Assembly (NCBI RefSeq): GCF_047971185.1
Contig: NZ_JBKDZH010000057.1
Span: 1-64,000 of the forward strand
Source: Kluyvera sp047971185
Lineage (GTDB): Bacteria; Pseudomonadota; Gammaproteobacteria; Enterobacterales; Enterobacteriaceae
DNA length: 64,000 nt
Direction of reading: 5' to 3'
The position numbers and the translations under genes are program-made. The notes beneath the pieces are model-generated. The model did no database searches. It saw only the letters and a list, made by a program, of their open reading frames with translations, and was not told the DNA's origin. This document shows, one piece after another, positions 49,511-58,759 of this stretch; positions within the stretch are counted from its first letter, which is position 1; every line of letters begins with the position of its first letter.

Positions 49511-49558
49511 CGACAGCACCTCAAATTTTGGGCGAGGCCTTCCTCGCCCGAATGAGCC

Positions 49559-50806
49559 TTATTGAATCTGAGTGTTAACCTGCTGTTCGATATTCTTCAG
49601 CACCTGCTCCACCGGCGCACCGTCCTTCAGCGCGGGCAGCTGCGCGCCAACCGCAGCATCGGCTTCGTAGGTGTACATGCCGTAGTTCACCGCCGGGATA
49701 ACCTTCAGCCAGTCGCTAAAGGTGCTCCAGATAGGCGCATTGCCGAAGTACGGATCCGGCTGCTTGTAGGCCGCCCCTTCGCGCGACAGCAGGTTAGAGC
49801 CCATCGCGCCGTTCTTCTGCAAAATTTGCTGATAGAAATCAATGTTGTTGACGTAGATGTCGTTAAGGAACTGAATAGCTTGTTCTTTCTCCGGGCTGCT
49901 CTCCAGCACGTACCAGCTGGAGCCGCCAAGGTTAGAGGCATGAGTCGCGCCCTTCACCGACAGCGCCGGGATCGGGGCGACGCGCCACAGCCCGGACTGT
50001 TTGGGTTCGGCTTTGATGGAGCCGGTCGCCCACACGCCGGTGACGACGCTCGCCACGTCGCCGCGGTTAAACGCCCCCACCCACTCGGCCCAGCCGATCA
50101 CCGGTTTAACGATCCCGGCGGCGTTGAGCTTCACCTGCGTTTCCAGCGCTTCTTTCAGCGCCGGATTATTGGCGATATCCAGCTTGCCGTCTTTATCAAA
50201 ATACCAGCGCCCGGCCGACTGCATCATGATACGAATTAACCCGGCATCGTTCGGGTCAATTGCCATCATCTTCTTACCGGTTTTTTCCTGCACCTTTTTA
50301 CCGATTTCGATAAATTTATCCCAGCTAATATCCTGCAGATCTTTGTCGGTATAGCCCGCTTGTTGCAGCAGATCCTGGCGGTAATACCACACGGTCACGC
50401 CGGTATCGAACGGCACGCCGTAGGTTTTACCTTCTACGGTCATCAGGTCGACTTTATATTTCGCAAAGCGCGTAAAATCTATTTTGCCATTCAGCGGGGC
50501 AAAGGCGCCGGGGAATGCCCGTAGATATTTTGGGGCATTGTAATCCTCAACCAGCACGATATCCGGCAGCGCCTTCGTCATTCCAGAGGCGAGCATGGTT
50601 TGCAGCTTTTGTTCAAGGTCGGCTTTGGCTAAATCAACAATATCAAAGGTCACATCAGGATGGGTTTTCTGATAAATATCTGCCGCATCTTTCATAATGG
50701 CGACGTTATAATGCGGGTCCCATGACCAGATAGTGATTTTTTCGGCCTGTACGGCAAACGCCGCGCCCAGCGCGGCAAGCGCGACAAATATTTTTCCTTT
50801 ACGCAT
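49559..50806 (-). CDS. Sugar ABC transporter substrate-binding protein (family 1)
   Basis: A 415-residue periplasmic binding protein: signal peptide (MRKGKIFVALAALGAAFAVQA), then KITIWSWDPHYNVAIMKDAADIYQKTHPDVTFDIVD. The MalE-like cluster 1 fold is clear, but the sugar is not. The ATG at 50806 follows AAAGGGCTCTAC. First gene of the operon; no kinase, hydrolase or regulator gene adjoins it, so the substrate remains open. Confidence 0.9.
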   Translation of the reverse strand: MRKGKIFVALAALGAAFAVQAEKITIWSWDPHYNVAIMKDAADIYQKTHPDVTFDIVDLAKADLEQKLQTMLASGMTKALPDIVLVEDYNAPKYLRAFPGAFAPLNGKIDFTRFAKYKVDLMTVEGKTYGVPFDTGVTVWYYRQDLLQQAGYTDKDLQDISWDKFIEIGKKVQEKTGKKMMAIDPNDAGLIRIMMQSAGRWYFDKDGKLDIANNPALKEALETQVKLNAAGIVKPVIGWAEWVGAFNRGDVASVVTGVWATGSIKAEPKQSGLWRVAPIPALSVKGATHASNLGGSSWYVLESSPEKEQAIQFLNDIYVNNIDFYQQILQKNGAMGSNLLSREGAAYKQPDPYFGNAPIWSTFSDWLKVIPAVNYGMYTYEADAAVGAQLPALKDGAPVEQVLKNIEQQVNTQIQ

Positions 50807-51158
50807 AAGTAGAGCCCTTTTCCCGTCATCTTTTTTTATTAAAACGCCTGAGAGCGCATGACAAATACGGTTAGCAATACTCTGGCACAGCAAATACTGC
50901 CCCGTCCTGCTCCTGAAAAAAATGAATCAAATTCATCATCACTCTGAAATGTTTCCGCTCACAACAGAAACGTTTAGGGAGTGTGATCGAGTTAGAAAAA
51001 ATGAATACACACACAAAGACGGAGGTTATGTGTTTAATAATGGCGAATAATCTGAAAACCCCGTTGATTAACTTCCAGTTTATTCCTGGAGACGCATAAT
51101 ATCCGGTGTGGCAAGCTTATTCGTGCTCATAACACTGAGATTGTTAGATGAGGAATTT
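50807..51158. promoter_or_regulatory. Divergent promoter region with LacI-type half-palindromes
   Basis: About 350 bp between the sugar operon and the repeat protein gene. GAAATGTTTCC (50948-50958) and AGAAACGTTTA (50967-50977) resemble LacI/GalR-family operators (TGnAAnCGnTTnCA), and TGTGATCGAGTTAGA (50982-50996) has one CRP half-site. These would fit catabolite and inducer control, but no LacI-type gene is in the window. Confidence 0.35.
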
Positions 51159-51581
51159 ATGAAAAAGACAATGATTGCATTATCCGTTCTTATGCTGGCT
51201 TCGCCGGTTTTTGCCGCAACCACACACGCAACTGATGAGACGGTCGCCGCCGCACAGGAAAACGCCAACACCGCGAAAGAAAAGCTGCATCAGGCACAAA
51301 ATCAGGGTGAAGAGCTGAAGCTGAAGTCTAAGCACGCCGCTGAAGGTAAAAGCGACAGCGTGGGTAGCCAGGTGAGCGAAGGCGCGCAGAAAACCTGGAA
51401 TAAAACCAAAGAAGGCACGGAAAAAGGCTGGAATGCGACCAAAGAAGGCGCGCAGAAAGGCTGGGATAAAACCAAGGAGACCAGCCAGAAAGGCTGGAAC
51501 GCGACGAAAAAAGGCGCGCAGGAAGGCTGGGATAAAACCAAAGAAGGTGCCGCTGACCTTGAGAGAAAAGTCAGCGAATAA
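51159..51581 (+). CDS. Periplasmic protein with 11-residue repeats
   Basis: A 140-residue exported protein: signal peptide (MKKTMIALSVLMLASPVFA), then a helical region and five 11-residue repeats of the kind EGAQKGWDKTK / EGTEKGWNATK / ETSQKGWNATK / KGAQEGWDKTK (about residues 73-127). The period-11 pattern with alternating acidic and lysine residues is like group 3 LEA desiccation proteins. The ATG at 51159 has GATGAGGAATTT upstream. Function unknown; envelope stress protection is inference. Confidence 0.8.
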   Translation: MKKTMIALSVLMLASPVFAATTHATDETVAAAQENANTAKEKLHQAQNQGEELKLKSKHAAEGKSDSVGSQVSEGAQKTWNKTKEGTEKGWNATKEGAQKGWDKTKETSQKGWNATKKGAQEGWDKTKEGAADLERKVSE

Positions 51582-51604
51582 CGTCTCTCCCACGCTTTAC
51601 CCCC

Positions 51605-51636
51605 ACGCCCGATGGCCACATCGGGCGTTTTTTTGC
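51605..51636. terminator. Terminator after the repeat protein gene
   Basis: GCCCGATG-GCCA-CATCGGGC hairpin then a T run. Convergent with the fimbrial operon, which ends at 51647. Confidence 0.9.
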
Positions 51637-51646
51637 CGCCAGCCAA

Positions 51647-52753
51647 TCAGTTATAGATCAGGGTAAAGGTCGCCATACTATTCGCCATCCCCGCGCCGAC
51701 GGTGCCGCCCGTCTGCACGTACTGGGCGGTAAAGTTGATGCGTTCAGCATTGGCAGCGTTAGTGGCCTTGACGTTTTTCAGTACCGGCAGATTCGCCGCT
51801 TCGTTAAGCTTCACCGGCGTTCCGGCCTCAGGGGCGGGAGCGTCATTACTCCCATAGCTCAGTTTAATGCCTACGCCGCTGGCCGCACCGTCCCCCCGGG
51901 TTAACGCCAGCGTATCCGGCTGGCCGGCATCCGCCTCGAGGCCAAAGAAACCGATGCGCACGTCCGTCGGCTCCGAGCAATACACCGGAATCGCAAAGTT
52001 TTTCGCGCTACCGCCGGTGGTATTCACCCCTTTAAACTCAGATTTGTTCACCGAGCCCAACGCCACATTGATGGTCGACGTCGTCACCTGGCAGCTGCCG
52101 CTGGCGCCAATATCGACGTTCAGCGCCGACAAATCGAGAAAGGTCGGTGACGAATCGACGGCACCGCTTCCCGAGGTACCCTGCTGTTCCAGAAACAGTT
52201 TCCCCACCTGCGCCTGCGCTTCAACGTTGGTATGGTTGCCGCCGCTGAGCTGCACTTCCCCGGTCTTGTAGAAGGTCACAAACGCCTTCACGATAATCTC
52301 ACGCTCGGACAGTAGCGGAGGCAGATCGGCGCTGTCGCAAACGGTGACGGACTTTTTTCCCGCCGGCGATGAACTGCCATCGATATAGTGCACCGCCCCG
52401 CCGTTGCACTGGAAGCCAAGCGAGTAGCCTAGCCCATCAAGCTTTGTCGCGAAGATGTGCACGCCGTTAACCGCCACGGCCGCGCCGCCGGTATCAACCT
52501 GCTGATAAACAATCCGTTTCCAGCCGGAGGCCGGCGCCTGGAGATCGCAGGTAAAGTGGATCCCGCTGCCGTTATCGGCCAGCGAATGCGACATCTGCGA
52601 ATTGACCGGCAGTGATGGCAGATACTGCACGTTCTGGGTATTGATGGTCATTTCACCGACGGTGCTATTGCAGCTCTCAGCCCATACGCGATGGCTGCTA
52701 ACGCCTGCCACCAGCAAGATCAACCAGCAGATGAGGGGAAAATATCTGTTCAT
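51647..52753 (-). CDS. Fimbrial tip adhesin / minor subunit
   Basis: A 368-residue exported protein with signal peptide (MNRYFPLICWLILLVAGVSS), a lectin-like N-terminal domain (about 25-190) and a C-terminal pilin domain ending ATFTLIYN, the donor-strand-type penultimate tyrosine pattern. This two-domain form is typical of adhesins at the tip of chaperone-usher pili. Last gene of the fimbrial operon. The ATG at 52753 is the first start with a signal peptide. Confidence 0.85.
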   Translation of the reverse strand: MNRYFPLICWLILLVAGVSSHRVWAESCNSTVGEMTINTQNVQYLPSLPVNSQMSHSLADNGSGIHFTCDLQAPASGWKRIVYQQVDTGGAAVAVNGVHIFATKLDGLGYSLGFQCNGGAVHYIDGSSSPAGKKSVTVCDSADLPPLLSEREIIVKAFVTFYKTGEVQLSGGNHTNVEAQAQVGKLFLEQQGTSGSGAVDSSPTFLDLSALNVDIGASGSCQVTTSTINVALGSVNKSEFKGVNTTGGSAKNFAIPVYCSEPTDVRIGFFGLEADAGQPDTLALTRGDGAASGVGIKLSYGSNDAPAPEAGTPVKLNEAANLPVLKNVKATNAANAERINFTAQYVQTGGTVGAGMANSMATFTLIYN

Positions 52754-52766
52754 TTTTCGCGACCTT

Positions 52767-55280
52767 TTATAAACACACCGCGCTGACGGTTTGCACCGGC
52801 TGACGCTGCGGATTGTCAGGAAGATGGAAGTGAGCAACGCAGGTTTGCGCGGCGTGACGGTCATCCCAGCGCACTTCAAGCATGCCGTCATCCGGTACGC
52901 CGCTCAGGTACACCTGCCCCTGCTCGGCCACCATTCCGGAGGCTGCGCCATCGGCATTTTTCACCCGCACGCTAGCGCCAAACGGCAGCGGACGGCCGCG
53001 TCCACGCAGGGTAAACAAGACGCGGTGACCGATATGCGTCTGATAATCGGCCTCAACGATCGCCCCACCGCCAGGGATCACCGTTTGCCCCAGCAGCTCT
53101 ACATCGGCGTTGTCCGGGATCGTTTCGGTATCCAGGCTGATATCATTTTTGCGGTAGGTGGTCAGCGTCGGGACGATAGCGTAGCCGCGCCAGTCGGTAT
53201 GCACGTTGGTGCCGTTCTGGATCTCGACGTTGTCAGCGCCGGGCGCGCGGACGATTGCAAAACTGTCGCCGGTATACTGCCCGAAGGTCACGCCGTGGGG
53301 ATGCGCCACGATCGAGCCCGACGCGCCCCAGGTCACCTGATTGCTGACGTTATCGTGCTGATAGCCAACCTGCGCTTCACCATAGCCACCGCGATAATCC
53401 AGCGACGCGCCGCTGTTGCTCCCCTGCCCCCGGTTGCCGTACCCCTGCTGTACGGTGTAGAAGAGATTGTTTTTCTCCAGCGCCGAGCCGTACAGCGAAG
53501 CCTGCTGCGAGGTATAGCCCGCGTTGTCCGTCGTCATGCTGTAGCTGACTGAACTGTCTGGCAGCATTTTGCCCAGCGGGATATTCAGGTTGAACGAGAA
53601 AGAACGGTCGCTTTTGCTATGCTCGGAGGACTCGCTGAAGTAGTAACCAACGCCCCAGGAGACGCCTTTCCAGGCGCTATAAAAGCCAACGTGAACCGTC
53701 TCATCATGCCCCTGAGCGTGCCAATAGGTCTGGGTCCAGGCTGAAGCCGATAAGCTGCCGATGCTGCCCAGCGTTTGTGACAATGAGATCTCTTCACGAG
53801 CGCGTTTGTTATCCGCCACGCCGTAGTCGCTTTCCAGCGCGTTGGCTTCGCTGAAATCGTAATAGCCGCTGGAGGAGTAGCGATAGCTTGCCAGGCTGAG
53901 CGAGGTGCCGATACTGGCGAACTCTTTCTGATACTGGATGCGCGCGGAGTTACCGTGAAAGCGCTGTTTCGACGGCGTGCGCGTCACCGCGCTGGTGTAA
54001 TCCACCCCCAGCGATCCCAGCTCGCCAAAACCGTGCCCCAGCCCCGCGGACCAGGACTGATAATCCTCCGCCATCTGCGTGCCGCCGTAGAAGGTAATGT
54101 CGGCAGGCAGGCCGTAAAACAGCGTCGACTGCACAAACTGGGGTTCGCGAATTTGCGGCTGCGTGGAATAAAATCGCCCGGCGCTGACGCTGTATTTCAG
54201 TCGTCCCTGGCGTAGCATAAACGGCACGGCGGAGAACGGCTGAGTAAAGGTGCGTTCCGAGCCGTCGCTCTCTTTCACCGTCACCTCCAGGTCGCCGCTC
54301 TGGGAGGTGGGGTAAAGGTCTTTAATCGCGAACGCGCCGGGGGCCACGTAGGTTTCGTAAATCACATAACCGTGCTGCGAAACCGTCACTCTGGCATTGC
54401 TGTGCGCCATGCCGCGGATCACCGGCGCAAAACCGCGCTGGCTGTCCGGCAGCATCTCTTCTTCCGACATCAGCTGCGCGCCGCGAAACTGCACGCTATC
54501 GAAGACGTCGCCGCTGGTGTAGGTATCACCGATGCGCAGCTGGCTTTTTAGCGCACGTACGTCGTGCTGAAGATAGGTACTTTGCGAACGCCAGCGACGC
54601 GTTTTGTCATACTGCATGGAGGCAATGTTGCGCAGCCGCCAGCCGCCAAGATTGAGGCCGCTGCGCAGGTTGAGGTAGCTGGTGCGCGTATTGCTGTTCT
54701 CCTGCCGCGACTGCGCGCCGGTCAGGTTATAGTCAACGAATGCGGCGGGAATACCATCATCCCAGCGGGAGGGATCGACATAGCCGTGGCTTTTCAGATT
54801 CATCGCCGCCTGCGGAATACTGAGATTCAGGCGCTGCTGGGTGAAATCAAACTGGCTGCGGGCGTCGGGGATAAAGCGCTCTATATGGGTGAGCGTTTCG
54901 CCATCGTGCAGCGTGTCGAACGCCGGGAAGGCGCTGACATTGACGCCATAATCCGCTAATTTCGCGGCCGTAAGCACCGGCAACAGCTCGCCATCGTCGT
55001 CAACAAATTCCACGGTTTGCTGGGCAACCTGCTGGTTGTTGACCCAGATAGTGACGGGGTAGCTTCCTGGCTGCTGCCCACCGGACTTTGCAAAATAGTG
55101 CAAATCAGCGGTCTTCTGCTGCGGGTCCGATAGCTCAACGGCAGCCGGGTCGAAGTAGTCATCGGCCCAGGAAGAATGGGTATAGCATAGCGCGAATAGC
55201 GCGGTCGGTACGCAGGCCAGCAGCACGCTGACGCCGGCCGCGACATCATCGGTCCGGGTATTTGAGGTGTTCGTTTTCAC
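52767..55280 (-). CDS. Fimbrial outer membrane usher
   Basis: An 837-residue usher that assembles and secretes pilus subunits. It has a signal region, the N-terminal chaperone-binding domain (DYFDPAAVELSD...), the 24-strand barrel with plug, and C-terminal domains ending in VSAVCL with a cysteine pair. The GTG at 55280 (MKTNTSN) gives a plausible signal peptide; a TTG at 55295 would add five residues, and neither has a strong ribosome site. The chaperone stop is 17 bp upstream. Confidence 0.9.
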   Translation of the reverse strand: MKTNTSNTRTDDVAAGVSVLLACVPTALFALCYTHSSWADDYFDPAAVELSDPQQKTADLHYFAKSGGQQPGSYPVTIWVNNQQVAQQTVEFVDDDGELLPVLTAAKLADYGVNVSAFPAFDTLHDGETLTHIERFIPDARSQFDFTQQRLNLSIPQAAMNLKSHGYVDPSRWDDGIPAAFVDYNLTGAQSRQENSNTRTSYLNLRSGLNLGGWRLRNIASMQYDKTRRWRSQSTYLQHDVRALKSQLRIGDTYTSGDVFDSVQFRGAQLMSEEEMLPDSQRGFAPVIRGMAHSNARVTVSQHGYVIYETYVAPGAFAIKDLYPTSQSGDLEVTVKESDGSERTFTQPFSAVPFMLRQGRLKYSVSAGRFYSTQPQIREPQFVQSTLFYGLPADITFYGGTQMAEDYQSWSAGLGHGFGELGSLGVDYTSAVTRTPSKQRFHGNSARIQYQKEFASIGTSLSLASYRYSSSGYYDFSEANALESDYGVADNKRAREEISLSQTLGSIGSLSASAWTQTYWHAQGHDETVHVGFYSAWKGVSWGVGYYFSESSEHSKSDRSFSFNLNIPLGKMLPDSSVSYSMTTDNAGYTSQQASLYGSALEKNNLFYTVQQGYGNRGQGSNSGASLDYRGGYGEAQVGYQHDNVSNQVTWGASGSIVAHPHGVTFGQYTGDSFAIVRAPGADNVEIQNGTNVHTDWRGYAIVPTLTTYRKNDISLDTETIPDNADVELLGQTVIPGGGAIVEADYQTHIGHRVLFTLRGRGRPLPFGASVRVKNADGAASGMVAEQGQVYLSGVPDDGMLEVRWDDRHAAQTCVAHFHLPDNPQRQPVQTVSAVCL

Positions 55281-55297
55281 GATAAGCGCCCGCAAAA

Positions 55298-55963
55298 TTA
55301 CCGTTGAGCGAAGTCGGTCACGCCGCCAAAGTCATTAATCGCACGCCATTTCACAACGCCTGCGCGATTTACCGACCAGGATTTATCGCTAAACGGCGCA
55401 ATCATGCCCGGCGAGTCCAGCTCCTGCCCGCCGACCGAGATAGAGAAAAAGGAGACAAAATAGGGCGTCGGGTTATGCGCAGCGATGCCGGAACCGGTAG
55501 GACGGAAGGTCACGGCTTTCCAGGCCTCGGCGGATTCCCCCACCAGGCCCTTTGGCCGATAGAAAATCTTAAATTTCGACTTAATATTGACCTGTAATTT
55601 ATTGTCGTCATTCTTTTTCGACGGTGCGATACTTTTTACGTTCAGCCAAAATACCGACTCACGATCGCGGGGCAGGTTTGCACCGGTGTAGTTAATACGC
55701 AGGATGTTTTTTTGCTCCGCATCCAGACGAAATAGTGGAGGCGTAACAATAAAAGGCGGCTGGCTTTTATCCGTTGGGGAGAAATTCTCGACCCACGATT
55801 GTACCAAATAGGGTGTAGCGCTATCGGCATTGGTCACCGAAATAGAGGCTTCTCGTTTTCCTTCCTCATAAATTACGCGGGTTCCTCCCATGACGATACC
55901 AGCCTGAGCCGTGGCTGATAAAACGAATAAAGAAAGAGCTATGCTTGCGATAAATCGATTCAT
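55298..55963 (-). CDS. Fimbrial periplasmic chaperone
   Basis: A 221-residue PapD-like chaperone with signal peptide (LFVLSATAQA), then GIVMGGTRVIYEEGKREASISVTN, the usher- and subunit-binding strand, and conserved R/K residues (LRINYTGANLPRDRESVFWLNVKSIAP). The ATG at 55963 fits the signal peptide; an in-frame ATG at 55978 is also possible. Second gene of the operon. Confidence 0.93.
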   Translation of the reverse strand: MNRFIASIALSLFVLSATAQAGIVMGGTRVIYEEGKREASISVTNADSATPYLVQSWVENFSPTDKSQPPFIVTPPLFRLDAEQKNILRINYTGANLPRDRESVFWLNVKSIAPSKKNDDNKLQVNIKSKFKIFYRPKGLVGESAEAWKAVTFRPTGSGIAAHNPTPYFVSFFSISVGGQELDSPGMIAPFSDKSWSVNRAGVVKWRAINDFGGVTDFAQR

Positions 55964-56028
55964 AGGAGTAACCAGCATTTTAAATAAAACGGAGATGGAG
56001 CAGAAGTTTCCTTCTGCTCACGGTTTAA

Positions 56029-56601
56029 TTAGTTGTAAACCATATTAAAATCAGCGACGCCGTTCGCGGCACCCGTGGTTACCGTCGCGCCAGTGGCGGT
56101 GTAATCCGCGTAGAAAGTCAGATCGGCTGCACCGGTGTCCTGATCGTCATCTTTAACAATGTCATGCATTTCAGAGACATGGCCCGGAACTATCTGTTTC
56201 GCCTGGTCATCTTCATACAGCTTGATGCCCACGCCGGTCGCGCCTGACTTCACGGCCAGAAGTGAGCTATTGTTGGTGTCTTTATCGCCATCAAACAGGA
56301 CTGCGACCTGTTCAACGGAGGTCGGACAGTCTTTTACTTTGATATGGAAAGCGGTTTTTGTGGTTTCAGTGCCAGCGCCGGTAAAATAGCTTTTCGCCCA
56401 TTTGCCGAGGTCAACGGTCTGGTTCGCGGTGGTGCTATCCACGTTGCAAGAAGAGTCGGTGATTGAACCGGTAAATTTCACCTGGCCGCCAGTGCCCTGC
56501 GTACCTGCTTCAGAACCTGGGTTGGTGGACACGGACGCGACTGCTGCGCCGGATGCCAGAGCGGCGATAACGCATGCCATAATGCGGAATTGTGATTTCA
56601 T
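56029..56601 (-). CDS. Major fimbrial subunit (type 1 family)
   Basis: A 190-residue pilin with signal peptide (MACVIAALASGAAVAS), the paired cysteines of type 1 pilins (SCNVD at 51, DCPTS at 92), and the C-terminal ADFNMVYN strand. First gene of the operon; a long AT-rich region lies upstream. Confidence 0.93.
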   Translation of the reverse strand: MKSQFRIMACVIAALASGAAVASVSTNPGSEAGTQGTGGQVKFTGSITDSSCNVDSTTANQTVDLGKWAKSYFTGAGTETTKTAFHIKVKDCPTSVEQVAVLFDGDKDTNNSSLLAVKSGATGVGIKLYEDDQAKQIVPGHVSEMHDIVKDDDQDTGAADLTFYADYTATGATVTTGAANGVADFNMVYN

Positions 56602-56734
56602 GATTGCTCTCTTATTAACTTAATATTGCTGCAGGTAGCTTGAGAATAAACATTTATTCGCCAGCCGATCTGCCGTCATATCCTCCTTGTTTATATGGTT
56701 TTGTTCCGTCTGTAGGGTATAAAAACGCTAATCC

Positions 56735-56790
56735 GCCCCATCCATTTAATAACCACAAAAAAAGAATGTTTTTGTCGTTATTATGGGGGC
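56735..56790. repeat. Interrupted 56-bp inverted repeat upstream of the fimbrial genes
   Basis: GCCCCAT ... AATAAC-C-ACAAAAA-(AAGAATG)-TTTTTGT-C-GTTATT-ATGGGGGC: three complementary blocks in mirrored order around a 7-nt centre. It lies 134 bp upstream of the major pilin start. It could be a leader hairpin or a paired operator. Confidence 0.6.
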
Positions 56791-57180
56791 TGAATCGGTA
56801 ATGATTAATGTATTAGGAATACGAGGCTAATAATATTCTTATTTAGAGAGGATGCAACCAATGATTAGGTAAAATAGCGGTAAAAGTATTTAATTCAAAT
56901 AAACAAAGATCAACAACCATCAACGCATGTTGCCTTTACCATCACATCAAACATAATTAAACCGGAATAAGCCACAGTTAATTTAACACTTCGCCCATAA
57001 ATTTAACTAAATTAACCCCATCAGGCATATTATCATTTCTTTTTTATGACAAAAAATGCGCAATCAACATTAAACCAGGAATAATCTCAATATTATTATG
57101 GTTATTTATTCTCATCCCCAAAAAAATTAGCACACTAACATTTTCGCATTCAGCGAAAATTTTCTCGCCACCCACGGTCC

Positions 57181-57201
57181 TTTAGTTTAGAATTAACTAA
57201 A
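57181..57201. promoter_or_regulatory. Candidate YgaV operator
   Basis: TTTAGTT-TAGAATT-AACTAAA, a perfect 7-7-7 inverted repeat just before the ygaV start at 57223, as expected for autoregulation by an ArsR-type repressor. A similar AACTAAA occurs at about 57005. Confidence 0.6.
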
Positions 57202-57222
57202 TTTAGAAAAACATAAAATAAC

Positions 57223-57522
57223 ATGACGCCAGACGAACAGCTCCAGGCTCGCGCCAGCGAAGCCGCTACGTTACTCAAAGCGATGAGCAATCCCCATCGA
57301 TTGCTGGTCCTCTGTATGCTCTGCGAGACACCGGGAACCAGCGCGGGTGAGTTAGCCAAAGCCACCGGCCTAAGCCCTTCCGCCACCTCTCAACACCTCG
57401 CGCGGATGAAAGAAGAGCAGCTTATTGGCTGCGAGCGCGACGCGCAGCGCCTGCACTACTTCATTAAAAATGAGGCCGTGCAGCAAATCGTCACCACCTT
57501 AAAAACGCTCTACTGTCCTTGA
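57223..57522 (+). CDS. ygaV: ArsR-family regulator YgaV
   Basis: A 99-residue winged-helix repressor close to E. coli YgaV, with the recognition helix GLSPSATSQHLARMKEEQL. Cysteines C31, C34, C70 and C98 are present; E. coli YgaV has been described as responding to sulfide/heme status, which would fit control of the rhodanese ygaP. 10 bp upstream of ygaP. Confidence 0.93.
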   Translation: MTPDEQLQARASEAATLLKAMSNPHRLLVLCMLCETPGTSAGELAKATGLSPSATSQHLARMKEEQLIGCERDAQRLHYFIKNEAVQQIVTTLKTLYCP

Positions 57523-57532
57523 GGAACTCATC

Positions 57533-58054
57533 ATGACCGCCGAATCTCTCTCCCCTGAAGAGGTGCTTGCGCTAACCGAGCAGGGAGCCCTGCTTATCGA
57601 TATCCGCGATGCCGATGAATATGCCCGCGAACATATTCCCGCTGCGCGCCTGTTCCCGCTCAGCGCCATAGAGCAAGGCGCTACGCTCAAGGCTAACGCC
57701 GATACGGTGGTCATTTATCACTGCCAGTCCGGTAACCGCACGCGCAATAACCTGCCCCGCCTGATTGCCGCCGCCGCGCCGGCCCAGGTCAAAATCGTTG
57801 AGGGCGGTATCGATGCCTGGCGACAGGCTGGGTTGACCACGGTTGAGGATAAATCGCAGCCTCTACCCCTAATGCGCCAGGTACAGATCGCCGCAGGCGT
57901 GCTAATTTTAGTGGGCGTCATTCTCGGCTATAGCGTATCCAGCGCCTTTTTCCTGCTCAGCGCGTTCGTTGGCGCAGGCTTAACCTTTGCCGGGTTGACC
58001 GGTTTTTGCGGTATGGCGCGTTTGCTGACTATCATGCCGTGGAACCGACGCTGA
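57533..58054 (+). CDS. ygaP: Membrane rhodanese YgaP
   Basis: A 173-residue inner membrane sulfurtransferase: cytoplasmic rhodanese domain with active-site C64 in HCQSGNRT, then two membrane helices (about 113-158). Moves sulfane sulfur from thiosulfate or persulfide to cyanide or other acceptors. Co-transcribed with ygaV; GAGGAACTC precedes the ATG. Confidence 0.95.
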   Translation: MTAESLSPEEVLALTEQGALLIDIRDADEYAREHIPAARLFPLSAIEQGATLKANADTVVIYHCQSGNRTRNNLPRLIAAAAPAQVKIVEGGIDAWRQAGLTTVEDKSQPLPLMRQVQIAAGVLILVGVILGYSVSSAFFLLSAFVGAGLTFAGLTGFCGMARLLTIMPWNRR

Positions 58055-58112
58055 AGGCCGTCGCCGTGACGACCACTTTACTGAAGACGAGAAATAGCAA
58101 AGGAGCACGTTG

Positions 58113-58292
58113 ATGTTTGCACCAGGCGATCTGGTTCAGCCTAAAATGGGCGGGCCAAAATTAAAGGTTATTGAAGCGCATGAAGATAGCATCGTGGCGG
58201 TTCAGGCCAGCGATGAGCACGGCAAGCAGTACACCCTGAAAAACGATGACGTTGCCCCGTATCGTGAAGAAGGCGACTTTGGCGTTTGCTGA
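58113..58292 (+). CDS. DUF2158 (YodC-like) small protein
   Basis: A 59-residue protein (MFAPGDLVQPKMGGPKLKVIEA...) of the YodC/DUF2158 type, with GDLVQPKMGGP as the hallmark. AGGAGCACGTTG precedes the ATG at 58113; a TTG one codon earlier is less likely. Function unknown. It lies 58 bp after ygaP and may share its transcript. Confidence 0.82.
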   Translation: MFAPGDLVQPKMGGPKLKVIEAHEDSIVAVQASDEHGKQYTLKNDDVAPYREEGDFGVC

Positions 58293-58759
58293 TCTCCCCG
58301 CGGTGAGTGTGACTCACCGCCCTTTCCCTTTCCGCCTGATTGAATTTTTACCCATAAATTGCGCATATCTAAAAAAAGAAGCCAACAGCGTTTAACGCTA
58401 ATTATTGGGCTATAAACTAGATAAAAACTCCAATAGTGACGAAAATCACAATAAAATCAGCATAGCCGTTTCACGGACGGCACCGTCGCATTTATCAGCC
58501 TTTCCCCCCCTTCGCGTAAAAACACACAAGCTATTGATTCAAAATAAAAAACAGACCCTTAAAAACAAAAATAGCGCAGCGGTCAAAAAACACTCTAACG
58601 CAGAGTATTTTATTGACAAAAACGCATTAAATAAAAATATTTCACTAGTTGTTTGTTCTATTGCAGATGGATAACCTATACACGTCAAACAAACCAACCC
58701 AAAACGCCAAAAAACACGTTTTCTCTTAGTTTTAACGTCCATTTTCGAGGAGCATACCG
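58293..58759. other. AT-rich intergenic region before alaE
   Basis: About 470 bp with no supported gene. A TTGACA hexamer at 58613-58618 with AATATT 17 bp on (58636-58641) is a reasonable alaE promoter. An 89-codon open frame here has no ribosome site and low-complexity lysine-rich content. Confidence 0.4.

Larger units (their letters stand above)
56602..57222. other. AT-rich intergenic region between fimbrial and ygaV genes
   Basis: About 620 bp without a gene. It must hold the promoters of the fimbrial operon (minus) and ygaV (plus). The main structure is the large interrupted inverted repeat 56735-56790. The long AT-rich tract 56790-57150 is the kind of sequence bound by H-NS. No fim-type recombinase gene is nearby. 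Confidence 0.5.

Noticed and set aside
56602..57222. Possible fim-type invertible switch
   Set aside because: No FimB/FimE-type recombinase gene nearby and the inverted repeat is one compact hairpin, not two distant copies flanking a promoter.
58405..58674. 89-codon frame upstream of alaE
   Set aside because: Low-complexity Asn/Lys-rich, no ribosome site, overlaps the likely alaE promoter.
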